DNA of 54,449 bases from DASYPQ01 sp041488095 (GCA_041488095.1 JBGPOP010000030.1:1-54449), one strand, 5' to 3'. Counted from the stretch's first letter, positions 1 through 8,185 are shown. Numbers and translations: made by a program. The notes: generated by a model from the letters alone, not told the origin.

Positions 1-405
1 AGTCGAGAGCTTCTTCAGTTGTTCGACGCAAGCGTCGACGGCCTTGTCGATGCCGCGCTTGAGGGCGACCGGGCTCGCACCGGCCGTGACGTTCTTCAAG
101 CCTTCCTCGAAGATCGCCTCGGCGAGCACGGTCGCGGTCGTCGTGCCGTCGCCGGCCTGGTCGCTTGTGCGCGCGGCCACCTGTTTCACGAGCTGGGCGC
201 CCATGTTCTCGTAGGCGTCCTCGAGATCGATCTCCTTCGAAACGGTGACGCCGTCCTTGGTGATGGTCGGGCTGCCGAAGGACTTCTCGATGATCACGTT
301 CCGGCCGCGGGGGCCGAGGGTCACCTTGACTGCGCGCGCCAGCTTGCGCACGCCGTCTCGGATTTTCTCGCGCGCCGCGGCGTCGTAGCAGATCTGCTTG
401 GCCAT
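1..405 (-). CDS. groL: Chaperonin GroEL (60 kDa), N-terminal part, cut by window edge
   Basis: Subunit of the ATP-driven double-ring chaperonin that folds cytosolic proteins with GroES. The visible 135 codons start at ATG (405 reading leftward) with MAKQICYDAAAREKI and carry the family's equatorial-domain signatures: TLGPRGRNVIIEK near residues 30-42, TKDGVTVSKEI near 49-59, and the ATP-binding DGTTTATVLAE near 86-96. The frame is open to base 1, so the remaining three quarters of the roughly 540-residue protein lie outside the window. It follows groES by 46 bases on the same strand, the usual groESL operon. The Gly-Gly-Met tail that separates ordinary from specialised GroEL copies is not visible, so paralogue status cannot be judged. 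Confidence 0.97.
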   Translation of the reverse strand, partial: MAKQICYDAAAREKIRDGVRKLARAVKVTLGPRGRNVIIEKSFGSPTITKDGVTVSKEIDLEDAYENMGAQLVKQVAARTSDQAGDGTTTATVLAEAIFEEGLKNVTAGASPVALKRGIDKAVDACVEQLKKLST

Positions 406-451
406 GGGATCTATGTTCCTTCTTTGGGGTGTAGGATTTCGGGATCCCGAC

Positions 452-787
452 TCAGCTGATCACACCGAGGATGTCCTCCTCGCGCATGATCAGGTACTCC
501 TCGCCGCCGTACTTGACCTCGGTCCCGGCGTAGGCGCTGAAGAGGATCTTGTCCCCGATCCTGACGGAGAAGGTCGAGCGCTTGCCGTCGTCGAGCAACT
601 TGCCTTCGCCGATGGCGATGACCTTGCCCTCCTTGGGCTTTTCCTTGGCGCTCTCGGGCAGCAGGATGCCGCCGGCTGTGCGTCCCTCGGCTTCGAGGCG
701 CTCGACGAGTACGCGGTCTCCCAGGGGTCGGATCGTGCCGGTCTTCTTGGCTGTGTTCATTGCGGGCTTGGTGGTCTTGGTGGTCAT
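452..787 (-). CDS. groS: Co-chaperonin GroES (10 kDa)
   Basis: Heptameric lid of the GroEL chamber. The protein has the family landmarks: IRPLGDRVLVER near the start, the mobile-loop region EGRTAGGILLPESAKEKP, and the C-terminal YLIMREEDILGVIS. The start at 787 (MTTKTTKPAMNTAKK) gives 111 residues, slightly longer than the usual 95-100 because of a short Lys/Thr-rich N-terminus. A second ATG at 760 would give about 102 residues and is also possible, although neither start has a strong ribosome site. It is the first gene of groES-groEL. I looked for a CIRCE inverted repeat (TTAGCACTC-N9-GAGTGCTAA) in the 100 bases upstream and did not find one, so HrcA control is not supported by sequence. Confidence 0.96.
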   Translation of the reverse strand: MTTKTTKPAMNTAKKTGTIRPLGDRVLVERLEAEGRTAGGILLPESAKEKPKEGKVIAIGEGKLLDDGKRSTFSVRIGDKILFSAYAGTEVKYGGEEYLIMREEDILGVIS

Positions 788-885
788 GTTCGGTCTCTTC
801 TCGTGGAGGTTCGGTGGAATGTCGTGTGGATCGCAGGATCGGGTTCTGCCGCCGCCAGGTGGCGGCATCTGGAGGTGATCTCGCT

Positions 886-1272
886 CTAGAAGCCCTCGCT
901 CCCGGCAATGTGCAGCGCGCGGCGGACCTCGCGGCGCAGGACCGCCGGCACGAACGGCTTCGCCAGTACGGCCATGGCCCCTTCCTGCAGGGCCTGTTGT
1001 CGGATCGCCTCGGTCGCGTCGCCCGAGAAGAAGATGCAGGGGAGGTCGGGCGACTCGCGCCGGATGATGGAGAGCACCTCGAGGCCCGTGTGGCCGGGCA
1101 TGTGCATGTCGAGCAACGCGAGGTCGATCACCGACCGGCGCAGGATCAAGAGGGCCTCGACACCGGTCTCCGCGTGGATGAAGTCCATGTCCAGGTCGCG
1201 CAGGAGATCGACGACGCCCACCCGCACTTGGCGGTCGTCGTCGGCGATCAGAACTCGGCGGTCGATGGACAT
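886..1272 (-). CDS. Stand-alone response regulator receiver protein (CheY-like)
   Basis: Single-domain phospho-acceptor protein of 128 residues. Starting at ATG 1272 (MSIDRRVLIADDD), it has the acidic pocket D11-D13, the phospho-acceptor D55 in LLDMHMPG, the Ser of the FFSGDA switch region, and the conserved Lys of AKPF near residue 105. No output domain follows, so it probably works through protein contacts or in a phosphorelay. The reading frame continues upstream to 1425 without a stop, but the receiver fold begins exactly at the chosen Met. No histidine kinase lies nearby. It sits upstream of groES on the same strand, separated by about 100 bases. Confidence 0.9.
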   Translation of the reverse strand: MSIDRRVLIADDDRQVRVGVVDLLRDLDMDFIHAETGVEALLILRRSVIDLALLDMHMPGHTGLEVLSIIRRESPDLPCIFFSGDATEAIRQQALQEGAMAVLAKPFVPAVLRREVRRALHIAGSEGF

Positions 1273-1458
1273 GGTTTCACCCGGATCCGGCGTGGGGCGC
1301 CGCCGGGAGCAAACCGCGTGCCGCTGTTTCTCGGGCTGAACGGACCTCGCAAACACCTTGGGGCCATATCCTTGCGGACGAACCAGCATCATCGTACTCG
1401 CGAGATCCAACGTCCCGCCTGCCACCCTGGCAGATTTGGTTGAGGCCCCATGTCGTTC

Positions 1459-1473
1459 CTGTCAGCCTGACAG
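1459..1473. promoter_or_regulatory. Perfect 7-bp inverted repeat, possible operator
   Basis: CTGTCAG-C-CTGACAG is a perfect dyad between the divergent receiver gene (start 1272) and the dipeptidase gene (start 1551). A second short dyad, TGCCA-CCC-TGGCA, lies at 1420-1432. Both are of a size typical for dimeric regulators. No regulator is identified, and the assignment as an operator is only positional. Confidence 0.3.
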
Positions 1474-1550
1474 CCGAGCTCCGCGACTAGGATCCCGGCC
1501 TCCTCGAGCCTTGCTCCCTGGCACTGGATCCCTGCAGCATCCCGTCCGCC

Positions 1551-2693
1551 ATGTCGATGCATGCCGCTCCCCGGGCGAGCCCTCCGGTCTTCGACGCCCA
1601 CGTCGACTCCCTTCAGCGGCAGCTCGACCTCGGCCAGGATCTCGGCACGTGCACGGACGGGCATCTCGACCTCGTGCGCGGGCGGGAAGGTGGCCTCGGT
1701 GCAGCGGTCTTCGTGAGTTGGGTCGACCCCAAGTACGTCCAAGCCGGGAACGGAGGCGCGCGGGCGCGCACGGCGGCGCTCCTGCGCGAGTTCCACGCGC
1801 TCGCGATTCGTCATCCCGACAAGCTGCGGTTCGCCGGCAACGAGCCCATGCTCGCGGCGGCGCAGGCCGCGGGTGCGATCGCCGGCATCCCCGGGATCGA
1901 GGGAGGCCACTCGATCGAGGAGAGCCTCGACAGCCTGCACTGGTTCTTCGAGCGGGGAGTGCGCGTTCTGACGCTCGTCTGGAACAACCACCTCTCGTGG
2001 ATCCGTTCGTGCCGGGATGGTGCCGGTGCGTCGATCCCCGAAGGCTTGTCGCAGTTCGGCCGCGCCGTCGTGCGCGCGATGAACGAGCTCGGGATGCTCG
2101 TCGACCTCTCCCACGCGGGCGAACTTGCGTTCTACGACGCGCTGGAGACGACCTCGATGCCGGTGATCGCGAGCCACTCGGGCTGCAAGGCGCTTCACGG
2201 CCACCCGCGCAACCTCACCGACGACCAGCTCCGCACGCTGGCCCGGAACGACGGAGTGGTCGGCATCCCGTTCTGCGTCGCGTTCCTGTCTCGCGCCGCA
2301 CAGGAGGAGGACGCGCGACTGCGCGAGACGCAGGCCTACAAGGAGATACGCGGGCGCAACGAAACCGAGCTCTCCCTGGAGCAAGGCCGGTTCCTGCAAC
2401 GCGAGGCGGTCCCTCTCCCGCTCGATCGCGTCGTCGACCACATCGCGCACGCCGCCGAGGTCGCCGGCATCGATCACGTCGGCATCGGCTCCGACTACGA
2501 CGGCATCGGCCGCACTCCGCAGGGGCTCGAGGACGCCTCCCGGTACGGAAACCTCGCGACGCGGCTCTCCGAGCGCGGCTTCGGGCGCGAGGACGTGGAG
2601 AAGGTCCTGGGCGGGAACATGAGCCGCGTGTTCGCGCGGGCGACCGGGCCCGGAACCCTCGCCGCCGAGGCCGCCCTGCATGCGATGGACTGA
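1551..2693 (+). CDS. Membrane dipeptidase (peptidase family M19, renal dipeptidase type)
   Basis: Zinc-dependent dipeptidase of the amidohydrolase fold, 380 residues. Visible family motifs are FDAHVDS (metal-binding HxD near residues 14-20), GIEGGHSIEESL with the bridging Glu near residue 122, VDLSHAGE and VIASHSGCKALHGHPRNLTD with the metal and substrate histidines, and HVGIGSDYDGIG near the C-terminus. Family members cleave dipeptides, including D-amino-acid-containing ones, and some act on beta-lactams. The natural substrate here is unknown. There is no clear signal peptide, which points to a cytosolic enzyme. The start at 1551 (MSMHAAP) could equally be the ATG six bases later. Confidence 0.93.
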   Translation: MSMHAAPRASPPVFDAHVDSLQRQLDLGQDLGTCTDGHLDLVRGREGGLGAAVFVSWVDPKYVQAGNGGARARTAALLREFHALAIRHPDKLRFAGNEPMLAAAQAAGAIAGIPGIEGGHSIEESLDSLHWFFERGVRVLTLVWNNHLSWIRSCRDGAGASIPEGLSQFGRAVVRAMNELGMLVDLSHAGELAFYDALETTSMPVIASHSGCKALHGHPRNLTDDQLRTLARNDGVVGIPFCVAFLSRAAQEEDARLRETQAYKEIRGRNETELSLEQGRFLQREAVPLPLDRVVDHIAHAAEVAGIDHVGIGSDYDGIGRTPQGLEDASRYGNLATRLSERGFGREDVEKVLGGNMSRVFARATGPGTLAAEAALHAMD

Positions 2694-2720
2694 GTTGCAC
2701 CGAGACCCGCGCGGGAAAAA

Positions 2721-2739
2721 CCGGCTTTGCCTGAAACCG
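2721..2739 (+). repeat. Copy 1 of a short element shared with 54284-54303
   Basis: CCGGCTTTGCCTGAAACCG, preceded by a run of A and followed by CGCGCCGGGG. A near-identical copy with one extra T lies at 54284-54303. Here the element ends 64 bases before the ATG of the DUF669-like gene; the other copy ends 65 bases before the GTG of the right-edge gene. The constant distance suggests a promoter or leader element rather than chance. Confidence 0.45.
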
Positions 2740-2803
2740 CGCCGGGGCGCACTCGATCCCCACGGCACCCGCGCGCGTGTGCGGATGCGACTGAGGTGAG
2801 ACC

Positions 2804-3373
2804 ATGCGCTTTGATTTCAGCACTGTGGACGACATCGATTCCTATGTTTTCGTGCCCGAAGGGGAACACAACTGCCGCATAGCGGACGTGCGCGAGGGGA
2901 CCTCGCGCGACGGCTCCGCGCGCTGGAGCCTCCGCCTCGAGGTCCTGGACGGCGAGTGGGTGGGCCGCACCGCAGCCTGGGATTCGCTGACCTGGAGCGA
3001 GCGCGGGGTCTACCGCGTCAAGAAGGTGCTCGAGGCGCTCGGCCTCGACGTGAAGGGCGAGCTCGAGATCGAGCCGCAGGACCTGCTCAACCTCCAGGCG
3101 CGCGTTCGCGTGGTTCCCGAAGAGCGAGAGGATCCGGCCACCGGGCGCAGGCAGGTGCGCATGCGGGTGCCCTACCTCGGCTACGTGCCGATCCAAGGCG
3201 GATCAGGTGACTCGGAGGGTTCCAAGGTCGCGGAGGCCGAGGGCACTAGCGACGGACAGCAGGCCGAGAGCGCGCGGTCGGAGGCGCTCGCCCCGGTTGA
3301 CGGCTGGGGTGGGAAGGGAGACGCTTCTGGTCATGGGACGAAGGAGGAAGCCGACGAGGATTTCCCCTTCTAG
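2804..3373 (+). CDS. DUF669-like protein with SSB-type acidic C-terminal tip
   Basis: Protein of 189 residues. Residues 1-130 (MRFDFSTVDDIDSYVFVPEG through RMRVPYLGYVPI) resemble the DUF669 family, best known from phage recombination/replication gene clusters: an N-terminal extended strand, a GxxSRDGSARWSLRLEV segment and a GEWVGR turn. Residues 135-180 are low-complexity and Ser/Gly/Glu-rich. The last residues, EADEDFPF, match the acidic-Pro-Phe tip by which single-strand binding proteins dock repair enzymes. A good ribosome site (GAGGTGA) precedes the ATG. It is followed by cytidine deaminase and ligA on the same strand. A role in single-stranded DNA handling is inferred; no enzymatic motif is visible. 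Confidence 0.65.
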   Translation: MRFDFSTVDDIDSYVFVPEGEHNCRIADVREGTSRDGSARWSLRLEVLDGEWVGRTAAWDSLTWSERGVYRVKKVLEALGLDVKGELEIEPQDLLNLQARVRVVPEEREDPATGRRQVRMRVPYLGYVPIQGGSGDSEGSKVAEAEGTSDGQQAESARSEALAPVDGWGGKGDASGHGTKEEADEDFPF

Positions 3374-3404
3374 GCCGCGCATCCACGCGGAGGACGAGGC
3401 GCTG

Positions 3405-3779
3405 ATGAGTCGGGCGAGAGAGGCGCTCGCCCGCGCCTACAGTCACTACTCGAAGGTGAAGGTGGGCGTGGCGCTGCTCGCCGGCGACGGGCGCGTCTTC
3501 ACCGGTTGCAACGTCGAGAACGCGAGCTTCGGCCTGACCCTGTGCGCCGAGCGAACCGCGCTGGCCAAGGCGGTCTCGGAAGGGGCACGCAGGTTCGTGG
3601 CCATGGCGATCGCGACCGACCGCAGGGGATCCGTGATGCCCTGCGGCGCGTGCCGGCAGTTCATCGCCGAGCTCGCCCCGCGGTTGCGCTTCGTCGTCGC
3701 GGGAACGGGTCGCCGCCGGCGCCGGTCCTCCATCCAAGAGCTCCTGCCTCACGCCTTCGGGCCTTCCGACCTGGCCTGA
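3405..3779 (+). CDS. cdd: Cytidine deaminase
   Basis: Zinc enzyme of pyrimidine salvage converting cytidine/deoxycytidine to uridine/deoxyuridine. With the start at 3405 it has 124 residues, close to the usual 130. The zinc site is complete: C47-A-E49-R with the catalytic Glu, and PCGAC with C80 and C83. CNVENASFG upstream binds nucleoside, and the C-terminal LLPHAFGPSDL is also typical. The ATG at 3405 was chosen because GGAGG lies nine bases before it and the fold starts there; an in-frame ATG at 3333 would add 24 basic residues and overlap the upstream gene. ligA starts five bases after its stop, suggesting co-transcription. Confidence 0.95.
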   Translation: MSRAREALARAYSHYSKVKVGVALLAGDGRVFTGCNVENASFGLTLCAERTALAKAVSEGARRFVAMAIATDRRGSVMPCGACRQFIAELAPRLRFVVAGTGRRRRRSSIQELLPHAFGPSDLA

Positions 3780-3784
3780 GCACC

Positions 3785-5905
3785 ATGGGCGCGGACAAGT
3801 CCTCGGCCCGGCGTGCGCGCGAGCTGCGCGAGCAGATCCTCCGCCACGACCGGCTCTATCACATCGAGGGGCGTCCCGAGATCTCCGACGTGGAATACGA
3901 CCAGCTGTTCCGAGAGCTCCGCGAGATCGAGGAGCGTCATCCCGAGCTGGCTGGCGAGGACAGTCCGACCCGGCGCGTGGGCGCTCCGCTGCCGGAGGGG
4001 CAAGGGTTCGCGACCGTCGAGCACGAGGTGCCGATGCTCTCGATCGACAGCCTGTTCACCGAGGGCGAGGTGCGCGAGTTCGAGAGCCGGATCCTGCGAT
4101 TCCTGAACCTCCGCTCCGGCGCGGACCTCGAGTGGGTGGTCGAGCCCAAGCTCGACGGCGTGAGCGCCGCGCTCGTGTACCGGGACGGCGTCCTCGTCCG
4201 CGGCGCGACGCGCGGCGACGGGGTCCAGGGCGAGGACATCACGGGGAACCTGCGCACCGTGCGCAACATCCCCCTGCGCCTCTCCGCGGGCGAGCATGCT
4301 CCGCCGAGGCTTCTCGAGGTGCGCGGCGAGGTCCTGATCTCGCGCGAGAGGTTCAAGAGGCTGAATCGGGAGCGCGAGGCGCGCGGCGAGACCCTCTTCG
4401 CGAACCCGCGCAACACCGTGGCCGGTGCATTGCGGCGCAACGATCCGGCCGAGGTCGCGCGCTACCCGCTCGAGTTCTTCCCCTGGTCCGCGCCGCAGCT
4501 CGAGGGCGCCGAGCTCGGGACCCAGGTCGAGATCTCGAACGGCCTGCGCGCCTGGGGCTTCGCCGAAGTGGGCCTGTCCAGCCTCGTGAAGGGGATCGCG
4601 GCGTGCGTCGCCCGGCATGACCAGATCGAGGAGAAGCGCCTGACGATCCCCTACGAGATCGACGGGATCGTGGCCAAGCTGAACCGCCTCGATCTGCGCG
4701 AGCGCCTGGGGAGCACCGCGCGCGCGACCCGCTGGCAATACGCGCACAAGTTCGCCGCGGTCGAGGCCTCGAGCACGTTGCGCGCGATCGAGGTCATGAT
4801 CGGCAACGCCGGCCGCCTCACGCCGCGCGCGCACCTCGACCCGGTCGAGGTCGGCGGCGTGACCGTGCGCCACGCGACGCTCCACAACGCCGACTACGTC
4901 GCGACCCTGGGCGTCCGGGTGGGCGACCGCGTGTTCCTGCACCGCGCCGGGGACGTGATCCCTCAGGTGACGGGCGTCGCGAAGGCGGCCGAGGGCCGGG
5001 CGCCCGCGGAATGGAAGGAGAAGGTGCCGGCCGAGCTGCTCGACGAGAAGGCCCAGGTGCGCCCAGGGGTTTTCTGGCGCTGGCGCGAGGCGTTCACGAT
5101 GCCCGAGCGCTGCCCGGCTTGCGGTTCGAGAACGGTGCAGGAAGGCAAGTACTGGCTGTGTCGGAACCCCGAGTGCCTCCCGCAGCTCATCGGCCGCACG
5201 CTGATCCTGACCGGCGGTGCCGCGTTCGAGATCGACCGCATCGGCGAGAAGCAGATCGCGCAGCTCATCGAGTCGGGCCTGCTGCATTCGCCCGCGGACG
5301 TGTTCCATCTCGACCGCGACCCGAGGAAGCGCGAGAAGCTGCTCGGACTCGAGCGCTGGGGGGAGAAGAGCGTCGAAAATCTCTTCGCGCAGATCGCCGA
5401 GAAGCGGACCGTGCCCTTCCAGCGATTCCTGGTCGCCCTCGCGATCCCGGAGGTCGGTCCTGCGACCGCGAGGCTGCTCGCGCAGCACCTCCATTCGCTG
5501 GACGAGCTGCGCGAGGCCTCGCTCGAAGAGCTGCAGCGCATCGACGGCGTGGGACCCGAGGTCGCATCCCGCATCGCGGAGTGGTTCGCGGAGAAGGGGA
5601 ACGCGAAGCTCGTCGAGCGTCTGCTCGAGGGCGGCGTCGAGATCGATTACCCGGAAGCCGGCGCGGGCGGCGGCGCGTTGGCGGGCAAGACCGTCGTGTT
5701 CACGGGCGCGCTCGAGGCGTTGGGCCGCGCCGAGGCCAAGCAGACCGTCGAGGAGGAGGGCGGCAAGGTGGCCTCATCAGTGAGCGCGAAGACCGACTTC
5801 CTCGTCGTCGGCGGCAAGCCCGGGAGCAAGGCCAGGAAGGCCGAGGAACTGGGAGTGAAGGTGCTGCTCGAGCCGGAATTCCTGAAGATGATCGGACGAG
5901 ATTGA
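3785..5905 (+). CDS. ligA: NAD-dependent DNA ligase LigA
   Basis: Seals nicks in replication and repair using NAD+. The protein has 706 residues, slightly longer than the usual 670. Domain order is standard: the N-terminal NMN-binding Ia region (YDQLFRELREIE near 38-49), the adenylation domain with the catalytic K122 in EPKLDG, an OB fold, a four-cysteine zinc finger (CPACG then CRNPEC), helix-hairpin-helix repeats (IDGVGPEVASRIAEW), and a C-terminal BRCT domain (KTVVFTGALEALGR to the end). The ATG at 3785 is preceded by the cytidine deaminase stop; the open frame extends further upstream only as a shadow. An amidohydrolase gene follows after 28 bases. Confidence 0.98.
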   Translation: MGADKSSARRARELREQILRHDRLYHIEGRPEISDVEYDQLFRELREIEERHPELAGEDSPTRRVGAPLPEGQGFATVEHEVPMLSIDSLFTEGEVREFESRILRFLNLRSGADLEWVVEPKLDGVSAALVYRDGVLVRGATRGDGVQGEDITGNLRTVRNIPLRLSAGEHAPPRLLEVRGEVLISRERFKRLNREREARGETLFANPRNTVAGALRRNDPAEVARYPLEFFPWSAPQLEGAELGTQVEISNGLRAWGFAEVGLSSLVKGIAACVARHDQIEEKRLTIPYEIDGIVAKLNRLDLRERLGSTARATRWQYAHKFAAVEASSTLRAIEVMIGNAGRLTPRAHLDPVEVGGVTVRHATLHNADYVATLGVRVGDRVFLHRAGDVIPQVTGVAKAAEGRAPAEWKEKVPAELLDEKAQVRPGVFWRWREAFTMPERCPACGSRTVQEGKYWLCRNPECLPQLIGRTLILTGGAAFEIDRIGEKQIAQLIESGLLHSPADVFHLDRDPRKREKLLGLERWGEKSVENLFAQIAEKRTVPFQRFLVALAIPEVGPATARLLAQHLHSLDELREASLEELQRIDGVGPEVASRIAEWFAEKGNAKLVERLLEGGVEIDYPEAGAGGGALAGKTVVFTGALEALGRAEAKQTVEEEGGKVASSVSAKTDFLVVGGKPGSKARKAEELGVKVLLEPEFLKMIGRD

Positions 5906-5933
5906 ATCGAACACTTCCGGACAAGGAGACGAC

Positions 5934-7205
5934 ATGATCGCATCGATCGCTGCCCTGCTCTGCATCGTGCCCCAGACCCAGGCCGGGAAGCCCGCGGCTC
6001 CACCGCTTCCGACCGTCGCCGTCCGCGCCGCGCACATGGTCGATGTCAAGGCCGGACGCCTGGTCGACCATGCGCAAATCCTCGTGCGCGGTCGCGAGAT
6101 CGTGGCCGTGGGGAGCGCCTCCGACGCACCTCCCGTGGGCGCGGAGATCCTCGATCTGGGCGAGCTGACGATCCTTCCCGGCCTCATCGACTGCCACACG
6201 CACCTCTCGAGCACCCTCGAGGGGGACTTCGTGAACCGGATCGTGCACGAGGGCCCGGCCGACGACGCGCTCCGCGGGGCGAAGCACGCGCGGCTCACGC
6301 TCCTGGCCGGGTTCACCACCGTGCGCGACCTGGGATCGGCGGACTTCGTCGACGTGGCGCTCATGCACGCCGTCGAACGCGGCGACATCGACGGGCCCTG
6401 GATCTTCCCGGCCGGCAACGGCATCGGCATCACCGGCGGCCACGCCGACGTCACGGGCTTCCGTCCCGGACTCCTCGAGCAGGGTCCGGAGCAGGGCGTC
6501 GCCGACGGACCCGACCAGTGCGTGGCGGCCGTGCGCGCGCAGCTCAAGTACGGCGCCAAGGTCATCAAGTGCATGGCGACGGCCGGCGTCCTCTCGTTCG
6601 AGGACAGCGTCGGCGCACAACAGCTCTCCGACGCCGAGCTGCGCGCGATCGTCGACGAGGCCTCGCGCCACGGCGTCAAGGTCGCCGCGCACGCGCACGG
6701 GGCGGAGGGCATCCTCGCCGCGGTGCGCGCCGGCGTCGCTTCGATCGAGCACGGCAGCGTGCTCTCCGACGAGGCGATCGACGCGATGCTCGAGCGCGGG
6801 ACCTACCTCGTGCCGACGGCGTACCTGCGCCATCGCATCGATCTCGCGCACCTGCCCGAGAAGCTGCGCGCGAAAGCCGAGTCGATCTTCCCCAAGGCCG
6901 AGGAGAGCCTCCGGAAGGCGATCGCGCGCGGCGTGAAGATCGCCTTTGGCACCGACGCGGCCGTCTACCCCCACGGCGAGAACGCACGGGAGCTCGCCGT
7001 GTACGTCCAGGCCGGCATGAAGCCCGCCGACGCGATCCGTACAGCCACGGTCAACGCAGCCGACCTGCTCGGCGTCACCGACCGCGGGGTTCTCGCGCCG
7101 GGCACGCTGGCCGACCTCGTCGCCGTCTCGGGGGACCCCTTTTCGGACGTGACGGTCCTGGAGCACGTGCGCTGGGTCATGCACGGGGGCCGCGTCGTTC
7201 GATAG
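5934..7205 (+). CDS. Secreted amidohydrolase, imidazolonepropionase/prolidase-like
   Basis: Metal-dependent hydrolase of the amidohydrolase superfamily, 423 residues, with an AAGGAG ribosome site five bases before the ATG. A short hydrophobic N-terminus (MIASIAALLCIVPQTQA) looks like a signal peptide. Metal ligands are visible: HTH in LIDCHTHLSS, a probable carbamylated Lys in GAKVIKCMATAG, His in AAHAHG and SIEHGS, and Asp in AFGTDA. The overall pattern matches the Xaa-Pro dipeptidase-like amidohydrolases (hydrolysing N-acyl or Xaa-Pro peptides) more than true imidazolonepropionases. Substrate is not determined. It lies 28 bases downstream of ligA and could share its transcript. Confidence 0.9.
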   Translation: MIASIAALLCIVPQTQAGKPAAPPLPTVAVRAAHMVDVKAGRLVDHAQILVRGREIVAVGSASDAPPVGAEILDLGELTILPGLIDCHTHLSSTLEGDFVNRIVHEGPADDALRGAKHARLTLLAGFTTVRDLGSADFVDVALMHAVERGDIDGPWIFPAGNGIGITGGHADVTGFRPGLLEQGPEQGVADGPDQCVAAVRAQLKYGAKVIKCMATAGVLSFEDSVGAQQLSDAELRAIVDEASRHGVKVAAHAHGAEGILAAVRAGVASIEHGSVLSDEAIDAMLERGTYLVPTAYLRHRIDLAHLPEKLRAKAESIFPKAEESLRKAIARGVKIAFGTDAAVYPHGENARELAVYVQAGMKPADAIRTATVNAADLLGVTDRGVLAPGTLADLVAVSGDPFSDVTVLEHVRWVMHGGRVVR

Positions 7206-7270
7206 ATAGGATGGAGCCGGGGAGGTAAGGGGCATGGAGTCCTCCTCCCGCCGGTCCCAGAGATCCGGAG

Positions 7271-7987
7271 ATGAGACCCGAGAACAGCCCCGGCCCCGCG
7301 CCGTCAGGCGGCGGAGAGCCTGCGACGGTCGCCCTGCCGCTCGACTTCCAGCTGCCGGCCGGCTTCGAGAGCGACGACACCGGCAACCTCGTCGCCCGGG
7401 CCAAGGCGGGAGACCCCGAGGCCCTGAACGAGCTCTTTGCGCGCTACCACCGGCTCATGGTCGAGATCGCCCGCCGCAAGCTCGGCACGCGCTTGCGCCT
7501 CAAGGAGGAGCCCGACGACCTCGCGCAGACGACGTTCCGCGAGGCGACCCGCGATTTCGGCAACTACCAGTACCGGGGCGAGGGATCGCTCGTGCGCTGG
7601 CTGGTGCAGATCCTCCAGAACAAGATCCGCGACCGCGCCGAGTTCTACGGGGCGACCAAGCGCGACCTTTCGCGCGAGCGCGCGATGGAGGCCGCACCGA
7701 CCAAGGACTTCGAATCGCTGCCGACGCTCGAGCCGGAGAGTCGCGACCTCTCGGTGACGATGCAGGTGCAGCGCGACGAGAACTACGAGCACCTGCGCCG
7801 GGCGCTCGCCGAGCTGACGCCCGAGCACCGCCAGGCGATCGCGCTGGTGTTCTTCCAGGGCCTGCAGCTGCGCGAGGCCGGTGAAGCGATGGGCGGCAAG
7901 AGCGAGGATGCGGTGCGCATGATGCTGAAGCGCGCCGAAGGCAAGCTCGGCGAGATCCTCGGCCGCTCGATCGGCAAGGACTTCTAG
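7271..7987 (+). CDS. ECF-type RNA polymerase sigma factor
   Basis: Sigma-70 family factor of 238 residues with only regions 2 and 4. Region 2 is ELFARYHRLMVEIARRKL followed by EPDDLAQTTFREA and GSLVRWLVQILQNKIRDR; region 4 is LTPEHRQAIALVFFQGL followed by a helix-turn-helix (LREAGEAMGGKSEDAVRMM). An N-terminal stretch of about 40 residues rich in Pro and Gly precedes it. A GGAG ribosome site directly precedes the ATG. No anti-sigma factor or serine/threonine kinase lies next to it, so its signal is unknown. Sequence style resembles the numerous planctomycete ECF factors that cluster with kinases. Confidence 0.9.
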   Translation: MRPENSPGPAPSGGGEPATVALPLDFQLPAGFESDDTGNLVARAKAGDPEALNELFARYHRLMVEIARRKLGTRLRLKEEPDDLAQTTFREATRDFGNYQYRGEGSLVRWLVQILQNKIRDRAEFYGATKRDLSRERAMEAAPTKDFESLPTLEPESRDLSVTMQVQRDENYEHLRRALAELTPEHRQAIALVFFQGLQLREAGEAMGGKSEDAVRMMLKRAEGKLGEILGRSIGKDF

Positions 7988-8020
7988 GGCTGATCGCCGC
8001 CGTCGGACGCTGCGCGGATC

Positions 8021-8049
8021 TTGCTGCCTTGCGGCCCGCGAGCTAGTCT
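8021..8049 (+). promoter_or_regulatory. Sigma-70-type promoter for tRNA-Val
   Basis: TTGCTG (8021-8026), a 17-base spacer and TAGTCT (8044-8049) lie 25 bases before the tRNA. Both hexamers match the housekeeping consensus at four of six positions and the spacing is ideal. Confidence 0.5.
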
Positions 8050-8074
8050 TTCGCCCCCTTCGTCCCCATCGAAT

Positions 8075-8150
8075 GGGCTACTAACTCAATCGGCAGAGTG
8101 CCATGTTCACAGCGTGGAAGTTACTGGTTCAAATCCAGTGTAGCCCACCA
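8075..8150 (+). tRNA. tRNA-Val (anticodon CAC)
   Basis: A complete 76-base cloverleaf can be folded by hand: acceptor GGGCTAC/GTAGCCC, D-arm ACTC/GAGT, anticodon stem CCATG/CGTGG with one G-T pair around loop TTCACAG (anticodon CAC, reading GUG), a five-base variable loop, and T-arm ACTGG/CCAGT with loop TTCAAAT. The terminal CCA is encoded. GUG is a common valine codon in DNA this GC-rich. Confidence 0.97.
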
Positions 8151-8185
8151 GCTCCAGCGCCGCGGCCGGGGGCGGGGTTGCGTCC

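Noticed and set aside
847..867. Hairpin TGCCGCC/GGCGGCA after the receiver gene, possible terminator
   Set aside because: Stem is short and there is no U-run in the minus direction; such hairpins are frequent at this GC content.
788..900. CIRCE operator upstream of groES
   Set aside because: No sequence resembling TTAGCACTC-N9-GAGTGCTAA is present.
1459..1473. LexA box at CTGTCAGCCTGACAG
   Set aside because: The spacer between CTGT and ACAG is seven instead of eight bases, and neither flanking gene is an SOS gene; kept only as a generic dyad.
3749..5494. 581-codon minus-strand open frame opposite ligA
   Set aside because: No family features; ligA on the plus strand has all domains.
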